A DNA stretch of 64,000 nt from Flagellimonas oceani (lineage in GTDB: Bacteria; Bacteroidota; Bacteroidia; Flavobacteriales; Flavobacteriaceae). Position numbers and translations under genes: made by a program. The stretch's first letter is position 1. Every line of letters starts with the position of its first letter. The notes below the pieces were generated by a model. The model was not told the origin of the DNA, made no database searches, and was given only the letters and a program-made list of their open reading frames with translations. The DNA lies in NCBI RefSeq assembly GCF_011068285.1, contig NZ_CP049616.1, forward strand, positions 4,546,001 through 4,610,000, read 5' to 3'. This document shows, piece after piece, positions 10,327-18,889 of the stretch.

Positions 10327-13300
10327 ATGGCATCAAACAAAAAATATTGGAAAAGTGAAGCGGAGCTTAATCCGAACGATTCCATTGTTGAGGCGCTAAA
10401 AAACAACGAGTTTACCGAAGAGATTCCCGTTGATGAGTTTTTGGGCGACAAGGAAAACCTGTCCTCATCCAATACATCCCGTAGGGATTTCTTAAAGTAT
10501 GTAGGTTTTAGTACGGCGGCAGCCACGGTTGCAGCATGCGAAGGTCCTGTTCATAAGTCCATTCCGTATGTGGTTCAACCGGACAATATTGTCCCTGGGG
10601 TGGCCAATTACTATGCGACCACAATTGCCGATGGTTTTGATTTTGCCAGTATTCTGGTGAAGACCCGTGAGGGAAGACCCATCAAAATAGAAAACAATAC
10701 CGATGCCAAAGTAAATGGAGGTGCCAATGCAAGAGTGCAGGCATCCGTGTTGACTTTGTACGATAGCAAAAGGGTTCAGGGGCCGATGGCCAATGGGGAA
10801 CCTGTGGAGTGGAAGGTGCTGGACGCTACCGTTAGGGCAAAATTGAACGCGCTCAAGGGTTCCAATAAGCAAGTGGTCCTGTTGACTCAGACCTATGCAA
10901 GTCCTTCGACCACCAAATTGATTTCTGAATTTAAAGCGGCTTACGGAGAGAACGTGAACCATGTGGTTTATGATGCCATTTCCGAGGATGCCGCATTGAA
11001 TGCTTATCAAAAAGCATACGGTGAACGTGCCTTGGCCGATTACGATTTCGAAAAAGCTGATTTGATCGTTTCCTTCGGGGCCGATTTTCTTGGTGACTGG
11101 CAAGGCGGCGGATACGATTCCGGTTATACCAAAGGACGTGTTCCCAAAAACGGTAAAATGTCCAGGCATGTACAGTTGGAGGCCAATATGTCCTTGACCG
11201 GTGCCAATGCGGACAAGCGTTATCCAATGACGCCCACCCAGCAAAAAATTGCACTTGCCAAATTGTACGGTAAACTGAACGGTAGCAATGTTGGAGGAGG
11301 AACTTCCGATGTCGATGAAGCTGTTGATAAGATCGCTGCCGAGATCAAGAAGGCCGGCAGTAAGGCAGTGGTTGTTAGTGGGCTTAATGATGAGAATGCA
11401 CAAACAGTTGTGTTGGCCATTAACAAGTTGTTGGGCAGCGAGGCTTTTGATGTTGAAAAACCAAAATATGTGCGCCAAGGTGATGCTGCAAAAGTGGGCA
11501 AATTAATTGCCGACATGAACGCAGGTCGTGTTGGTGCATTGATCATGGACGGTGTTAACCCGGCGTATACATTGCCAAATGCCGAAGAGTTTATATCCGG
11601 TCTTGGTCAGGTAGAGCTTTCGGTTGATTTTGCCTACACCAATGACGAGACCGCGCAAGCATCAGGTTATGTTGCTGCTGCGTCACATTATTTGGAGTCT
11701 TGGGGCGATGCCGAATTCAAAAAAGGAGAATACAGCTTGATGCAACCAGCAATCCGTGAGTTGTTTGATACCAGACAGTTTCAAACAGCACTTTTAACAT
11801 GGATGGGTGTCGAGAAAACATATTACGAATACATTAAGGAAACTTGGAGCACGGATGTTCTTCAGGGAGGTTCTTGGAACAAAGCGTTGCAAGATGGTGT
11901 GTTCGCTGCGCCATACGTGGCCGTGGAAGTTGGAGAGGAGACAAACGTTCCTGCTGCAACAACAGATGCTGAAGAAGAGCAACCGGAAATAGTTCCAATT
12001 GCTTCGGCAATCCGCACTTTGGTAAATTCAACCAGTCAAGGAACTGAGTTGGTGCTTTACTCCAAGGTTGGAATGGGTGATGGTCGACAGGCCAATAACC
12101 CTTGGTTGCAAGAGTTCCCCGACCCAATTTCCAGGGTTTCTTGGGATAACTATGTAACCGTTTCCAAAGCGGACGCTGAATCGTGGGGACTTGAAAATAC
12201 CATTGTTGCCGATGGTGGCCTTAACGGTAGCTATGTGAACTTGACCGTGGACGGTAAGGTGCTGGAAAATGTGCCCGTTATTGTTCAGCCAGGTCAGGCC
12301 GTGGGAACAGTCGGTCTATCTTTCGGATACGGTAAAAAGGCCGGAATGCAAGCGGAAATGGCGACTGGAGTGAATGCATACACTTTGTATGCCAATTTCT
12401 CCGATGTGCAGTCCGTTACCGTTGAAAAAGCTTCCGGAACACATGAGTTTGCCTGTGTTCAGTCACAAAAAACCCTTATGGGCAGGGGTGATATCATCAA
12501 GGAAACCACCTTGGAGATTTTCAATACGAAGGATCATGCAGAGTGGAACCCAATGCCGCATGTAAGTTTGAATCACAATGAAATACCTGTGACTTCACCG
12601 GATGCCGACCTTTGGGAAGAATTTGATAGAAGCGTTGGGCATCACTTCAACCTATCCATCGATTTGAACGCTTGTACCGGATGTGGTGCTTGTGTTATTG
12701 CTTGTCATGCAGAAAACAATGTTCCCGTGGTGGGCAAGGCAGAGATTCGCCGCTCCAGGGATATGCACTGGTTGCGAATAGATAGATATTACTCTTCCGA
12801 AGATACCTTTGAAGGGGATAACGAGAAGAAGGAAGGAATGGATGGTCTTTGGGGAGATAATGGTTCCCTTGGAGGATTTAGGGAGATGGAAGACCCGTCT
12901 GCCAATCCACAAGTGGCCTTTCAGCCCGTAATGTGCCAGCACTGTAACCATGCACCGTGTGAAACAGTTTGTCCGGTAGCGGCAACTTCCCACAGTAGAC
13001 AAGGTCAAAACCATATGGCATACAACCGTTGTGTAGGTACAAGATACTGTGCCAACAACTGTCCATATAAAGTTCGTAGGTTCAACTGGTTCTTGTACAA
13101 CAACAACGACGAGTTCGACTTTAACATGAACAACGATTTGGGTAAAATGGTGATCAACCCAGATGTTAATGTACGTTCACGAGGTGTTATGGAGAAATGC
13201 TCCATGTGTATCCAAATGACGCAAAAGACCATTTTGGATGCCAAGAGGGATAGAAGGGTCATTAAAGATGGCGAGTTCCAAACAGCTTGTTCCGCGGCAT

Positions 13301-13458
13301 GTAGCAGCGGGGCCATGGTATTTGGTGATGTGAACGATCACGACAGCAAAGTGGCAGCGTTGAAGGAGGATAACAGAATGTACCATTTGTTGGAGCATGT
13401 GGGTACAAAACCGAACGTGTTCTATCATGTGAAAGTGAGAAACACCAACGAGGCTTAA
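10327..13458 (+). CDS. actB: Alternative complex III subunit ActB, molybdopterin-like and Fe-S protein
   Basis: 1043 residues. A twin-arginine-type motif SRRDFLK (51-57) followed by a hydrophobic run ending in AAC suggests Tat export, perhaps with lipidation. The first two thirds resemble a molybdopterin oxidoreductase catalytic domain, which in this family has lost its cofactor. The C-terminal third is a ferredoxin-like domain with cysteine clusters at about 783 (CTGCGACVIAC), 870 (CQHCNHAPC), 908 (CANNCP) and 958 (CSMC). It should lie in the periplasm and bridge quinol oxidation and the ActA hemes. Confidence 0.93.
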   Translation: MASNKKYWKSEAELNPNDSIVEALKNNEFTEEIPVDEFLGDKENLSSSNTSRRDFLKYVGFSTAAATVAACEGPVHKSIPYVVQPDNIVPGVANYYATTIADGFDFASILVKTREGRPIKIENNTDAKVNGGANARVQASVLTLYDSKRVQGPMANGEPVEWKVLDATVRAKLNALKGSNKQVVLLTQTYASPSTTKLISEFKAAYGENVNHVVYDAISEDAALNAYQKAYGERALADYDFEKADLIVSFGADFLGDWQGGGYDSGYTKGRVPKNGKMSRHVQLEANMSLTGANADKRYPMTPTQQKIALAKLYGKLNGSNVGGGTSDVDEAVDKIAAEIKKAGSKAVVVSGLNDENAQTVVLAINKLLGSEAFDVEKPKYVRQGDAAKVGKLIADMNAGRVGALIMDGVNPAYTLPNAEEFISGLGQVELSVDFAYTNDETAQASGYVAAASHYLESWGDAEFKKGEYSLMQPAIRELFDTRQFQTALLTWMGVEKTYYEYIKETWSTDVLQGGSWNKALQDGVFAAPYVAVEVGEETNVPAATTDAEEEQPEIVPIASAIRTLVNSTSQGTELVLYSKVGMGDGRQANNPWLQEFPDPISRVSWDNYVTVSKADAESWGLENTIVADGGLNGSYVNLTVDGKVLENVPVIVQPGQAVGTVGLSFGYGKKAGMQAEMATGVNAYTLYANFSDVQSVTVEKASGTHEFACVQSQKTLMGRGDIIKETTLEIFNTKDHAEWNPMPHVSLNHNEIPVTSPDADLWEEFDRSVGHHFNLSIDLNACTGCGACVIACHAENNVPVVGKAEIRRSRDMHWLRIDRYYSSEDTFEGDNEKKEGMDGLWGDNGSLGGFREMEDPSANPQVAFQPVMCQHCNHAPCETVCPVAATSHSRQGQNHMAYNRCVGTRYCANNCPYKVRRFNWFLYNNNDEFDFNMNNDLGKMVINPDVNVRSRGVMEKCSMCIQMTQKTILDAKRDRRVIKDGEFQTACSAACSSGAMVFGDVNDHDSKVAALKEDNRMYHLLEHVGTKPNVFYHVKVRNTNEA

Positions 13459-13491
13459 TCAATAAAAAAAGAAGTAACTAGAAGATAAATT

Positions 13492-15243
13492 ATGGCGTCG
13501 CATTACGAAGCACCTATTCGAAAGCCCTTAGTGGTCGGAGACAAAGGATACCACGATGTAACAGTGGACATTGCCCGTCCGGTTGAGGGAAAGGCCAATA
13601 AACAATGGTGGATAGTTTTCTCCATTGCCTTAGTGGCATTCCTCTGGGGTCTAGGATGTATCATTTATACCGTTTCCACGGGTATTGGGGTTTGGGGTCT
13701 TAACCGAACCGTCAACTGGGCCTGGGATATCACCAACTTTGTATGGTGGGTAGGTATTGGTCACGCAGGTACACTGATATCAGCGGTACTTTTACTGTTC
13801 CGTCAAAAATGGAGAATGGCCATTAACCGTTCTGCGGAGGCGATGACCATTTTCTCGGTGATCCAGGCAGGTTTGTTCCCGATCATTCACATGGGGCGTC
13901 CTTGGTTGGCATACTGGGTGCTCCCTATCCCTAACCAATTCGGTTCCCTATGGGTAAACTTTAACTCCCCCTTGCTTTGGGACGTGTTTGCGATTTCAAC
14001 CTACCTTTCCGTATCGTTGGTGTTCTGGTGGACCGGCCTTTTGCCCGATTTCGCCATGATTCGTGACAGAGCGGTAAAACCGTTCCAAAAGAAAATATAC
14101 AGTCTGTTGAGCTTTGGTTGGACAGGTCGTGCCAAGGATTGGCAACGTTTTGAGGAAGTTTCCTTGGTGTTGGCAGGTTTGGCCACGCCACTTGTACTTT
14201 CCGTGCACACCATCGTATCGTTTGACTTTGCTACTTCGGTAATTCCGGGATGGCACACCACCATTTTCCCACCTTACTTTGTTGCGGGTGCGATTTTCTC
14301 GGGATTTGCCATGGTGAACACACTGTTGATCATTATGCGTAAAGTGTGCAGCTTGGAAGCCTACATTACGGTACAGCACATCGAGTTGATGAACATTGTG
14401 ATCATGATCACCGGTTCCATCGTTGGTTGTGCCTATATCACAGAGTTGTTCATTGCATGGTACTCCGGTGTAGAATACGAGCAATATGCCTTCTTGAACA
14501 GGGCTACCGGTCCTTACTGGTGGGCTTACTGGTCCATGATGACCTGTAACGTATTCTCGCCCCAGTTCATGTGGTTCAAAAAATTGCGTACCAGCATCAT
14601 GTTCTCCTTCTTTATCTCCATTGTGGTGAACATAGGAATGTGGTTCGAGCGTTTTGTGATCATCGTTACTTCGTTGCACAGGGATTACCTGCCATCTTCT
14701 TGGACGATGTTCTCCCCAACATTTGTGGATATTGGAATCTTCATTGGAACTATCGGATTTTTCTTCGTACTGTTCTTGTTGTATTCCAGAACATTCCCGG
14801 TGATTGCTCAGGCAGAAGTAAAATCAATCTTGAAATCTTCAGGAGAGAAATACAAAAAGTTGAGGGATGCCGGCCAGCCGTTGTACCAAATGCCCACAGG
14901 CGTAAATAAAGTTGTTGGCTATGATGAGCCCATTACGGATGATGTGTTGATGGGCGAGGCGAAACCAGCAGTGGGCGATAAGGTAGGGGTGTCCGAATTG
15001 TTGAGTTCCATCGGAACGTTCGACGCCGCAACCGAAACTCCAGATGATCTGAAAAAAATTAAAGGAGTAGGCCCCGAAATGGAGCGTACCCTGAACGAAA
15101 TAGGCATATTCACCTATGCCCAGGTCGCAAGAATGACCGAAAGAGAGTATGATTTGTTGGACTCCATTACCGGAAGGTTCCCAGGGCGCGCGCAACGCGA
15201 CGATTGGGCGGGTCAGGCAAAGTTGTTAAACGATAAAAAATAA
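13492..15243 (+). CDS. actC: Alternative complex III subunit ActC, NrfD/PsrC-like quinol-binding membrane protein, with C-terminal HhH domain
   Basis: 583 residues. A polytopic NrfD/PsrC-type protein with about ten membrane helices (about 35-450) that holds a quinol site in this complex. Beyond the membrane part is a soluble tail whose end (about 520-583) reads LKKIKGVGPEMERTLNEIGI..., a helix-hairpin-helix pattern also found appended to other bacterial proteins. Its role here is unknown. The stop is two bases before actD, so the two are cotranscribed. Confidence 0.92.
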   Translation: MASHYEAPIRKPLVVGDKGYHDVTVDIARPVEGKANKQWWIVFSIALVAFLWGLGCIIYTVSTGIGVWGLNRTVNWAWDITNFVWWVGIGHAGTLISAVLLLFRQKWRMAINRSAEAMTIFSVIQAGLFPIIHMGRPWLAYWVLPIPNQFGSLWVNFNSPLLWDVFAISTYLSVSLVFWWTGLLPDFAMIRDRAVKPFQKKIYSLLSFGWTGRAKDWQRFEEVSLVLAGLATPLVLSVHTIVSFDFATSVIPGWHTTIFPPYFVAGAIFSGFAMVNTLLIIMRKVCSLEAYITVQHIELMNIVIMITGSIVGCAYITELFIAWYSGVEYEQYAFLNRATGPYWWAYWSMMTCNVFSPQFMWFKKLRTSIMFSFFISIVVNIGMWFERFVIIVTSLHRDYLPSSWTMFSPTFVDIGIFIGTIGFFFVLFLLYSRTFPVIAQAEVKSILKSSGEKYKKLRDAGQPLYQMPTGVNKVVGYDEPITDDVLMGEAKPAVGDKVGVSELLSSIGTFDAATETPDDLKKIKGVGPEMERTLNEIGIFTYAQVARMTEREYDLLDSITGRFPGRAQRDDWAGQAKLLNDKK

Positions 15244-15245
15244 TT

Positions 15246-15773
15246 ATGGCATCAAAAGTTATACAAGCACTTTACAACGATGACGATGTGTTGATGCATG
15301 CTGTAAAAAAGGTTAGGGCAGAGCACCATCATATCGAGGAGGTGTACACTCCGTTTCCTGTTCACGGGTTGGACAAGGCAATGGGATTGGCGGATACCCG
15401 AATCGCCATCACCTCTTTCCTATATGGATGTTTGGGCCTTACCGTTGCCATAGTTATGATGAATTATATCATGATCGAGGATTGGCCCCAGGATATCGGC
15501 GGTAAACCGAGTTTTAGCTATTTGGAGAACATGCCCGCCTTTGTGCCGATCATGTTCGAGCTTACGGTTTTCTTTGCAGCTCACTTAATGGTGATCACCT
15601 TTTACCTCAGAAGTAGAATGTGGCCGTTCAAAAAAGCTGAAAATCCGGACAAACGTACTACCGACGACCATTTTTTGATGGAAATAGGTTTGAACGATAA
15701 CGAAAATGAACTTGCTGACTTGTTATGGGAAACAGGTGCGGTAGAAGTAAAAGTTACAGAAAAGGAGTCTTAA
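15246..15773 (+). CDS. actD: Alternative complex III subunit ActD (DUF3341)
   Basis: 175 residues with two membrane helices (about 55-80 and 100-120). It matches the DUF3341/ActD family, which packs beside the NrfD-like subunits. A region before the first helix reads EVYTPFPVHGLDKAMGL, typical of the family. The gene is tightly packed, two bases after actC and four before actE. Confidence 0.9.
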   Translation: MASKVIQALYNDDDVLMHAVKKVRAEHHHIEEVYTPFPVHGLDKAMGLADTRIAITSFLYGCLGLTVAIVMMNYIMIEDWPQDIGGKPSFSYLENMPAFVPIMFELTVFFAAHLMVITFYLRSRMWPFKKAENPDKRTTDDHFLMEIGLNDNENELADLLWETGAVEVKVTEKES

Positions 15774-15777
15774 TAAT

Positions 15778-16347
15778 ATGAAGCAATTAGGTAAAATAAG
15801 TGTTGTTTTGGTTCTTGTATTGTTCGCGGCATCTTGTGCGGACAAGAACAGCCCGAACTACCAATACATGCCAAACATGTACGAACCCGTAGGATATGAA
15901 ACCTACCAAGGTGTGGACAATGGATTGTTTCCCGATGGAACCGAGGCCATGTTGCCACCAGAAGGAACCATATCCAGAGGCTACATGCCCTATGAGTTCG
16001 AAAACACTCCAGAAGGTAAAGAACTTGCCAGATTGAACACAAGTCCCTTGGATTCCCTTAAGCAGGAAGAAAACTTGGCAAAAGGCGCAGAACTATATGC
16101 CATTTACTGTGCAGTTTGTCACGGACCAAGAGGGGACGGACAAGGTAACCTGGTAAAGAGAGAAAAAATATTGGGTGTTCCCAGCTACGATGACGCAGCA
16201 AGAAATATTACGGTAGGAACTACGTACCACACCATCTATTACGGATTGAACTCCATGGGCTCCTATGCCGCACAGTTCGCCAACGAAGAAGAAATGTGGC
16301 AAGTATCCGAATACGTGATGAAGTTAAAGGAAGACCTAACAAAATAA
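15778..16347 (+). CDS. actE: Alternative complex III subunit ActE, monoheme cytochrome c lipoprotein
   Basis: 189 residues. The signal peptide ends in a lipobox (LFAASC, Cys20), so the protein is probably lipid-anchored on the periplasmic side. A single heme motif CAVCH (111-115) sits in a class I cytochrome c fold, with a distal Met in the following region (LNSMGSYA). It is the monoheme partner of ActA and may pass electrons on to the oxidase encoded downstream. Confidence 0.92.
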   Translation: MKQLGKISVVLVLVLFAASCADKNSPNYQYMPNMYEPVGYETYQGVDNGLFPDGTEAMLPPEGTISRGYMPYEFENTPEGKELARLNTSPLDSLKQEENLAKGAELYAIYCAVCHGPRGDGQGNLVKREKILGVPSYDDAARNITVGTTYHTIYYGLNSMGSYAAQFANEEEMWQVSEYVMKLKEDLTK

Positions 16348-16364
16348 TAGGATAAGAAGAAACT

Positions 16365-17699
16365 ATGTATACCTTTTCAAACAAACTTAGACTAGGATCT
16401 TTCATAGCCATGGGGCTTGGATTTATATTCCTTGTAATTGGTTTTATGTCTGCCCCATCAACCGTGGAAGAAGCCAAGGCCATGGTAGCAGTACATGATG
16501 ATGGTCATGGAGGAGGGCATGCAGAAGCGGCCACGGAGGCCCATGGTGACCAAGGCCATGGAGAGCAAGCATCACATGGTGGGGAACACGATGCTTCCCA
16601 CGATGAGCATTTGCTGCACCAATTGCAGAACAGACCTTGGTCCGCACTTTACGTAGCAGCCTTCTTTTTCTTTATGATCTCGTTGGGCGTATTGGCATTC
16701 TATGCCATACAACGCGCAGCTCAGGCAGGATGGTCCCCTTTACTCTTCAGGGTGATGGAAGGGATTACCGCATATTTGGTTCCCGGAGGTATCATAGTAT
16801 TCGTAATATTGTTGCTATCGGTACTTCATATGAACCACATGTTCGTATGGATGGATTCAGAAGTAGTGGCCCATGACGAACTTTTGCAGGGAAAAGCAGG
16901 GTATTTGAATCCCACTTTCTTCCTGATCAGAGCGGCCATATTCTTGGGCGGATGGATTTTCTACCGTCAATACTCCAGAAAATTGTCCTTGGCACAAGAT
17001 GAGTCCGATGACAATACCAACTTTGTAAAAAACTTTAGATGGTCTGCCGGTTTCTTGGTATTCTATCTTGTAACCGAGTCCATGATGTCCTGGGACTGGA
17101 TCATGAGTGTAGATCCGCACTGGTTCAGTACCCTGTTTGGATGGTATGTGTTTGCCAGCATGTTTGTGTCCGGCATCACCGTTATCGCCATGGTAACCGT
17201 TTACCTTAAATCAAAAGGGTATCTGGAAGATGTAAACGACAGCCATGTTCACGATTTGGCCAAGTTCATGTTCGGTATCAGCATTTTCTGGACCTACCTT
17301 TGGTTCGCACAGTTCATGCTGATTTGGTACGCAAACATTCCGGAAGAAGTCACTTATTATGTGGCAAGGTTCCAAGATTACAAATTGCCCTTCTTTGGTA
17401 TGTTGGCATTGAACTTTGTGTTCCCTTTGTTGGTCCTTATGAACAGCGATTACAAGAGAATCAACTGGTTTGTGATCATGACCGGTATTGTGGTGCTTTT
17501 TGGCCACTATTTGGATATATTTAATATGATAATGCCTGCAACGGTTGGCGATCAATGGTTCATTGGACTGCCGGAAATTGGCGGTATTCTGTTCTTTGGA
17601 GGTTTGTTTGTGTACTGGGTGTTCACTGCTTTGACAAAGGCACCCTTACAGCCCAAACGAAACCCATTTATTGAGGAGAGTAGACATTTTCATTATTAA
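16365..17699 (+). CDS. actF: Alternative complex III subunit ActF, second NrfD-like membrane protein
   Basis: 444 residues with about ten membrane helices; the second NrfD/PsrC-like subunit of the complex. Between helices 1 and 2 (about 42-88) is a loop very rich in His, with Gly, Glu and Asp (GHGGGHAEAATEAHGDQGHG and onward), which could bind metal. The family is otherwise typical. It lies 17 bases after actE and 33 before coxB, consistent with one operon. Confidence 0.91.
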   Translation: MYTFSNKLRLGSFIAMGLGFIFLVIGFMSAPSTVEEAKAMVAVHDDGHGGGHAEAATEAHGDQGHGEQASHGGEHDASHDEHLLHQLQNRPWSALYVAAFFFFMISLGVLAFYAIQRAAQAGWSPLLFRVMEGITAYLVPGGIIVFVILLLSVLHMNHMFVWMDSEVVAHDELLQGKAGYLNPTFFLIRAAIFLGGWIFYRQYSRKLSLAQDESDDNTNFVKNFRWSAGFLVFYLVTESMMSWDWIMSVDPHWFSTLFGWYVFASMFVSGITVIAMVTVYLKSKGYLEDVNDSHVHDLAKFMFGISIFWTYLWFAQFMLIWYANIPEEVTYYVARFQDYKLPFFGMLALNFVFPLLVLMNSDYKRINWFVIMTGIVVLFGHYLDIFNMIMPATVGDQWFIGLPEIGGILFFGGLFVYWVFTALTKAPLQPKRNPFIEESRHFHY

Positions 17700-17732
17700 T
17701 ACAATACGATTTAAGTCTTAGATAGATATACG

Positions 17733-18854
17733 ATGACTGCATTATTAACATTTACTGTTTTAGTACTGGTTGCGATTGCGATTTGGCAGATGACCAAGAT
17801 TTTTGAACTGTCGCAGACTAAAACGGAACGCTCTCAAATAGCGAACGATTCCGATAACAAGAACAACGGATATTTGTTGTTTGCGTTCCTCATTTTTATT
17901 TACGGGATCACAATTTTTAGCTTTGCCAAGTATTACAAAATGCTTTTGCCAGAGGCGGCATCCGAACATGGTGGTGACTACGACCAGTTAATGTGGGTGT
18001 CATTTGCAATTATATTCTTTGTACAGACCATTACACAGGCATTGTTGCACTATTTTGGGTATAAGTACAGAGGAGAGAAAGGTAAAAAGGCCCTTTTCTT
18101 TGCCGATAATGATAGGTTGGAATTTATCTGGACCATTATTCCGGTAATCGTATTGGCAGGTTTGATTCTTTGGGGACTGTACACTTGGACCAATATTATG
18201 GACATCAACGAGGACGATGACCCATTGATCGTAGAGCTGTACGCCCAGCAATTCAACTGGACCGCAAGATACGGTGGGGACGATAATGTCCTGGGTGAAG
18301 CCAATGTTAGATTGATAGATATTGCCAATGCCAATGTTCTTGGTATTGATGAATCCGACCCCAACGCAGAAGATGATATAATCGTAAAGGAACTGCACTT
18401 GCCCGTCGGAAGAAAAGTAAACTTTAAAATGAGGTCGCAGGACGTATTGCACTCCGCATACATGCCTCACTTTAGAGCACAAATGAACTGTGTCCCCGGT
18501 ATGGTCACACAGTTTTCATTCACACCGACCATAACAACGGAGGAGATGCGTTTGAATCCCGATGTTGTGGATAAGGTAAAAAGAACCAATGCCATACGTG
18601 CCCAAAAGGGCGATGATCCATGGGAGTTCGATTACATTTTGTTGTGCAATAAAATATGCGGAAAATCACACTATAACATGCAGATGAAGATCATAGTGGA
18701 AACCGAAGAAGAGTTCAATGCATGGCTAGCCGAACAGCAGACCTTTAAGGCATCTGTAATGGTTGACGAAACTGAAACAGAAACAGAAGAGCAAACGGCC
18801 AGCACGGAAGAAGTAGCGGATGTTGAATCGGAAGAAACCGCTTCGGAAGAGTAA
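17733..18854 (+). CDS. coxB: Cytochrome c oxidase subunit II
   Basis: 373 residues. An N-terminal helix, then the two usual membrane helices, and a periplasmic cupredoxin domain. CuA ligands are visible: His240 (VLHSAY), Cys305 and Cys309 (CNKIC), His313 and Met316 (GKSHYNM). The usual Glu between the cysteines is Lys, but that residue binds copper through its backbone, so the site should be intact. The C-terminal tail of about 35 residues is strongly acidic (Glu/Thr). It accepts electrons from the act complex or a cytochrome c. Confidence 0.95.
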   Translation: MTALLTFTVLVLVAIAIWQMTKIFELSQTKTERSQIANDSDNKNNGYLLFAFLIFIYGITIFSFAKYYKMLLPEAASEHGGDYDQLMWVSFAIIFFVQTITQALLHYFGYKYRGEKGKKALFFADNDRLEFIWTIIPVIVLAGLILWGLYTWTNIMDINEDDDPLIVELYAQQFNWTARYGGDDNVLGEANVRLIDIANANVLGIDESDPNAEDDIIVKELHLPVGRKVNFKMRSQDVLHSAYMPHFRAQMNCVPGMVTQFSFTPTITTEEMRLNPDVVDKVKRTNAIRAQKGDDPWEFDYILLCNKICGKSHYNMQMKIIVETEEEFNAWLAEQQTFKASVMVDETETETEEQTASTEEVADVESEETASEE

Positions 18855-18889
18855 AAACAAAAAAAGAATAACGAAAAATTAATTGGAAT

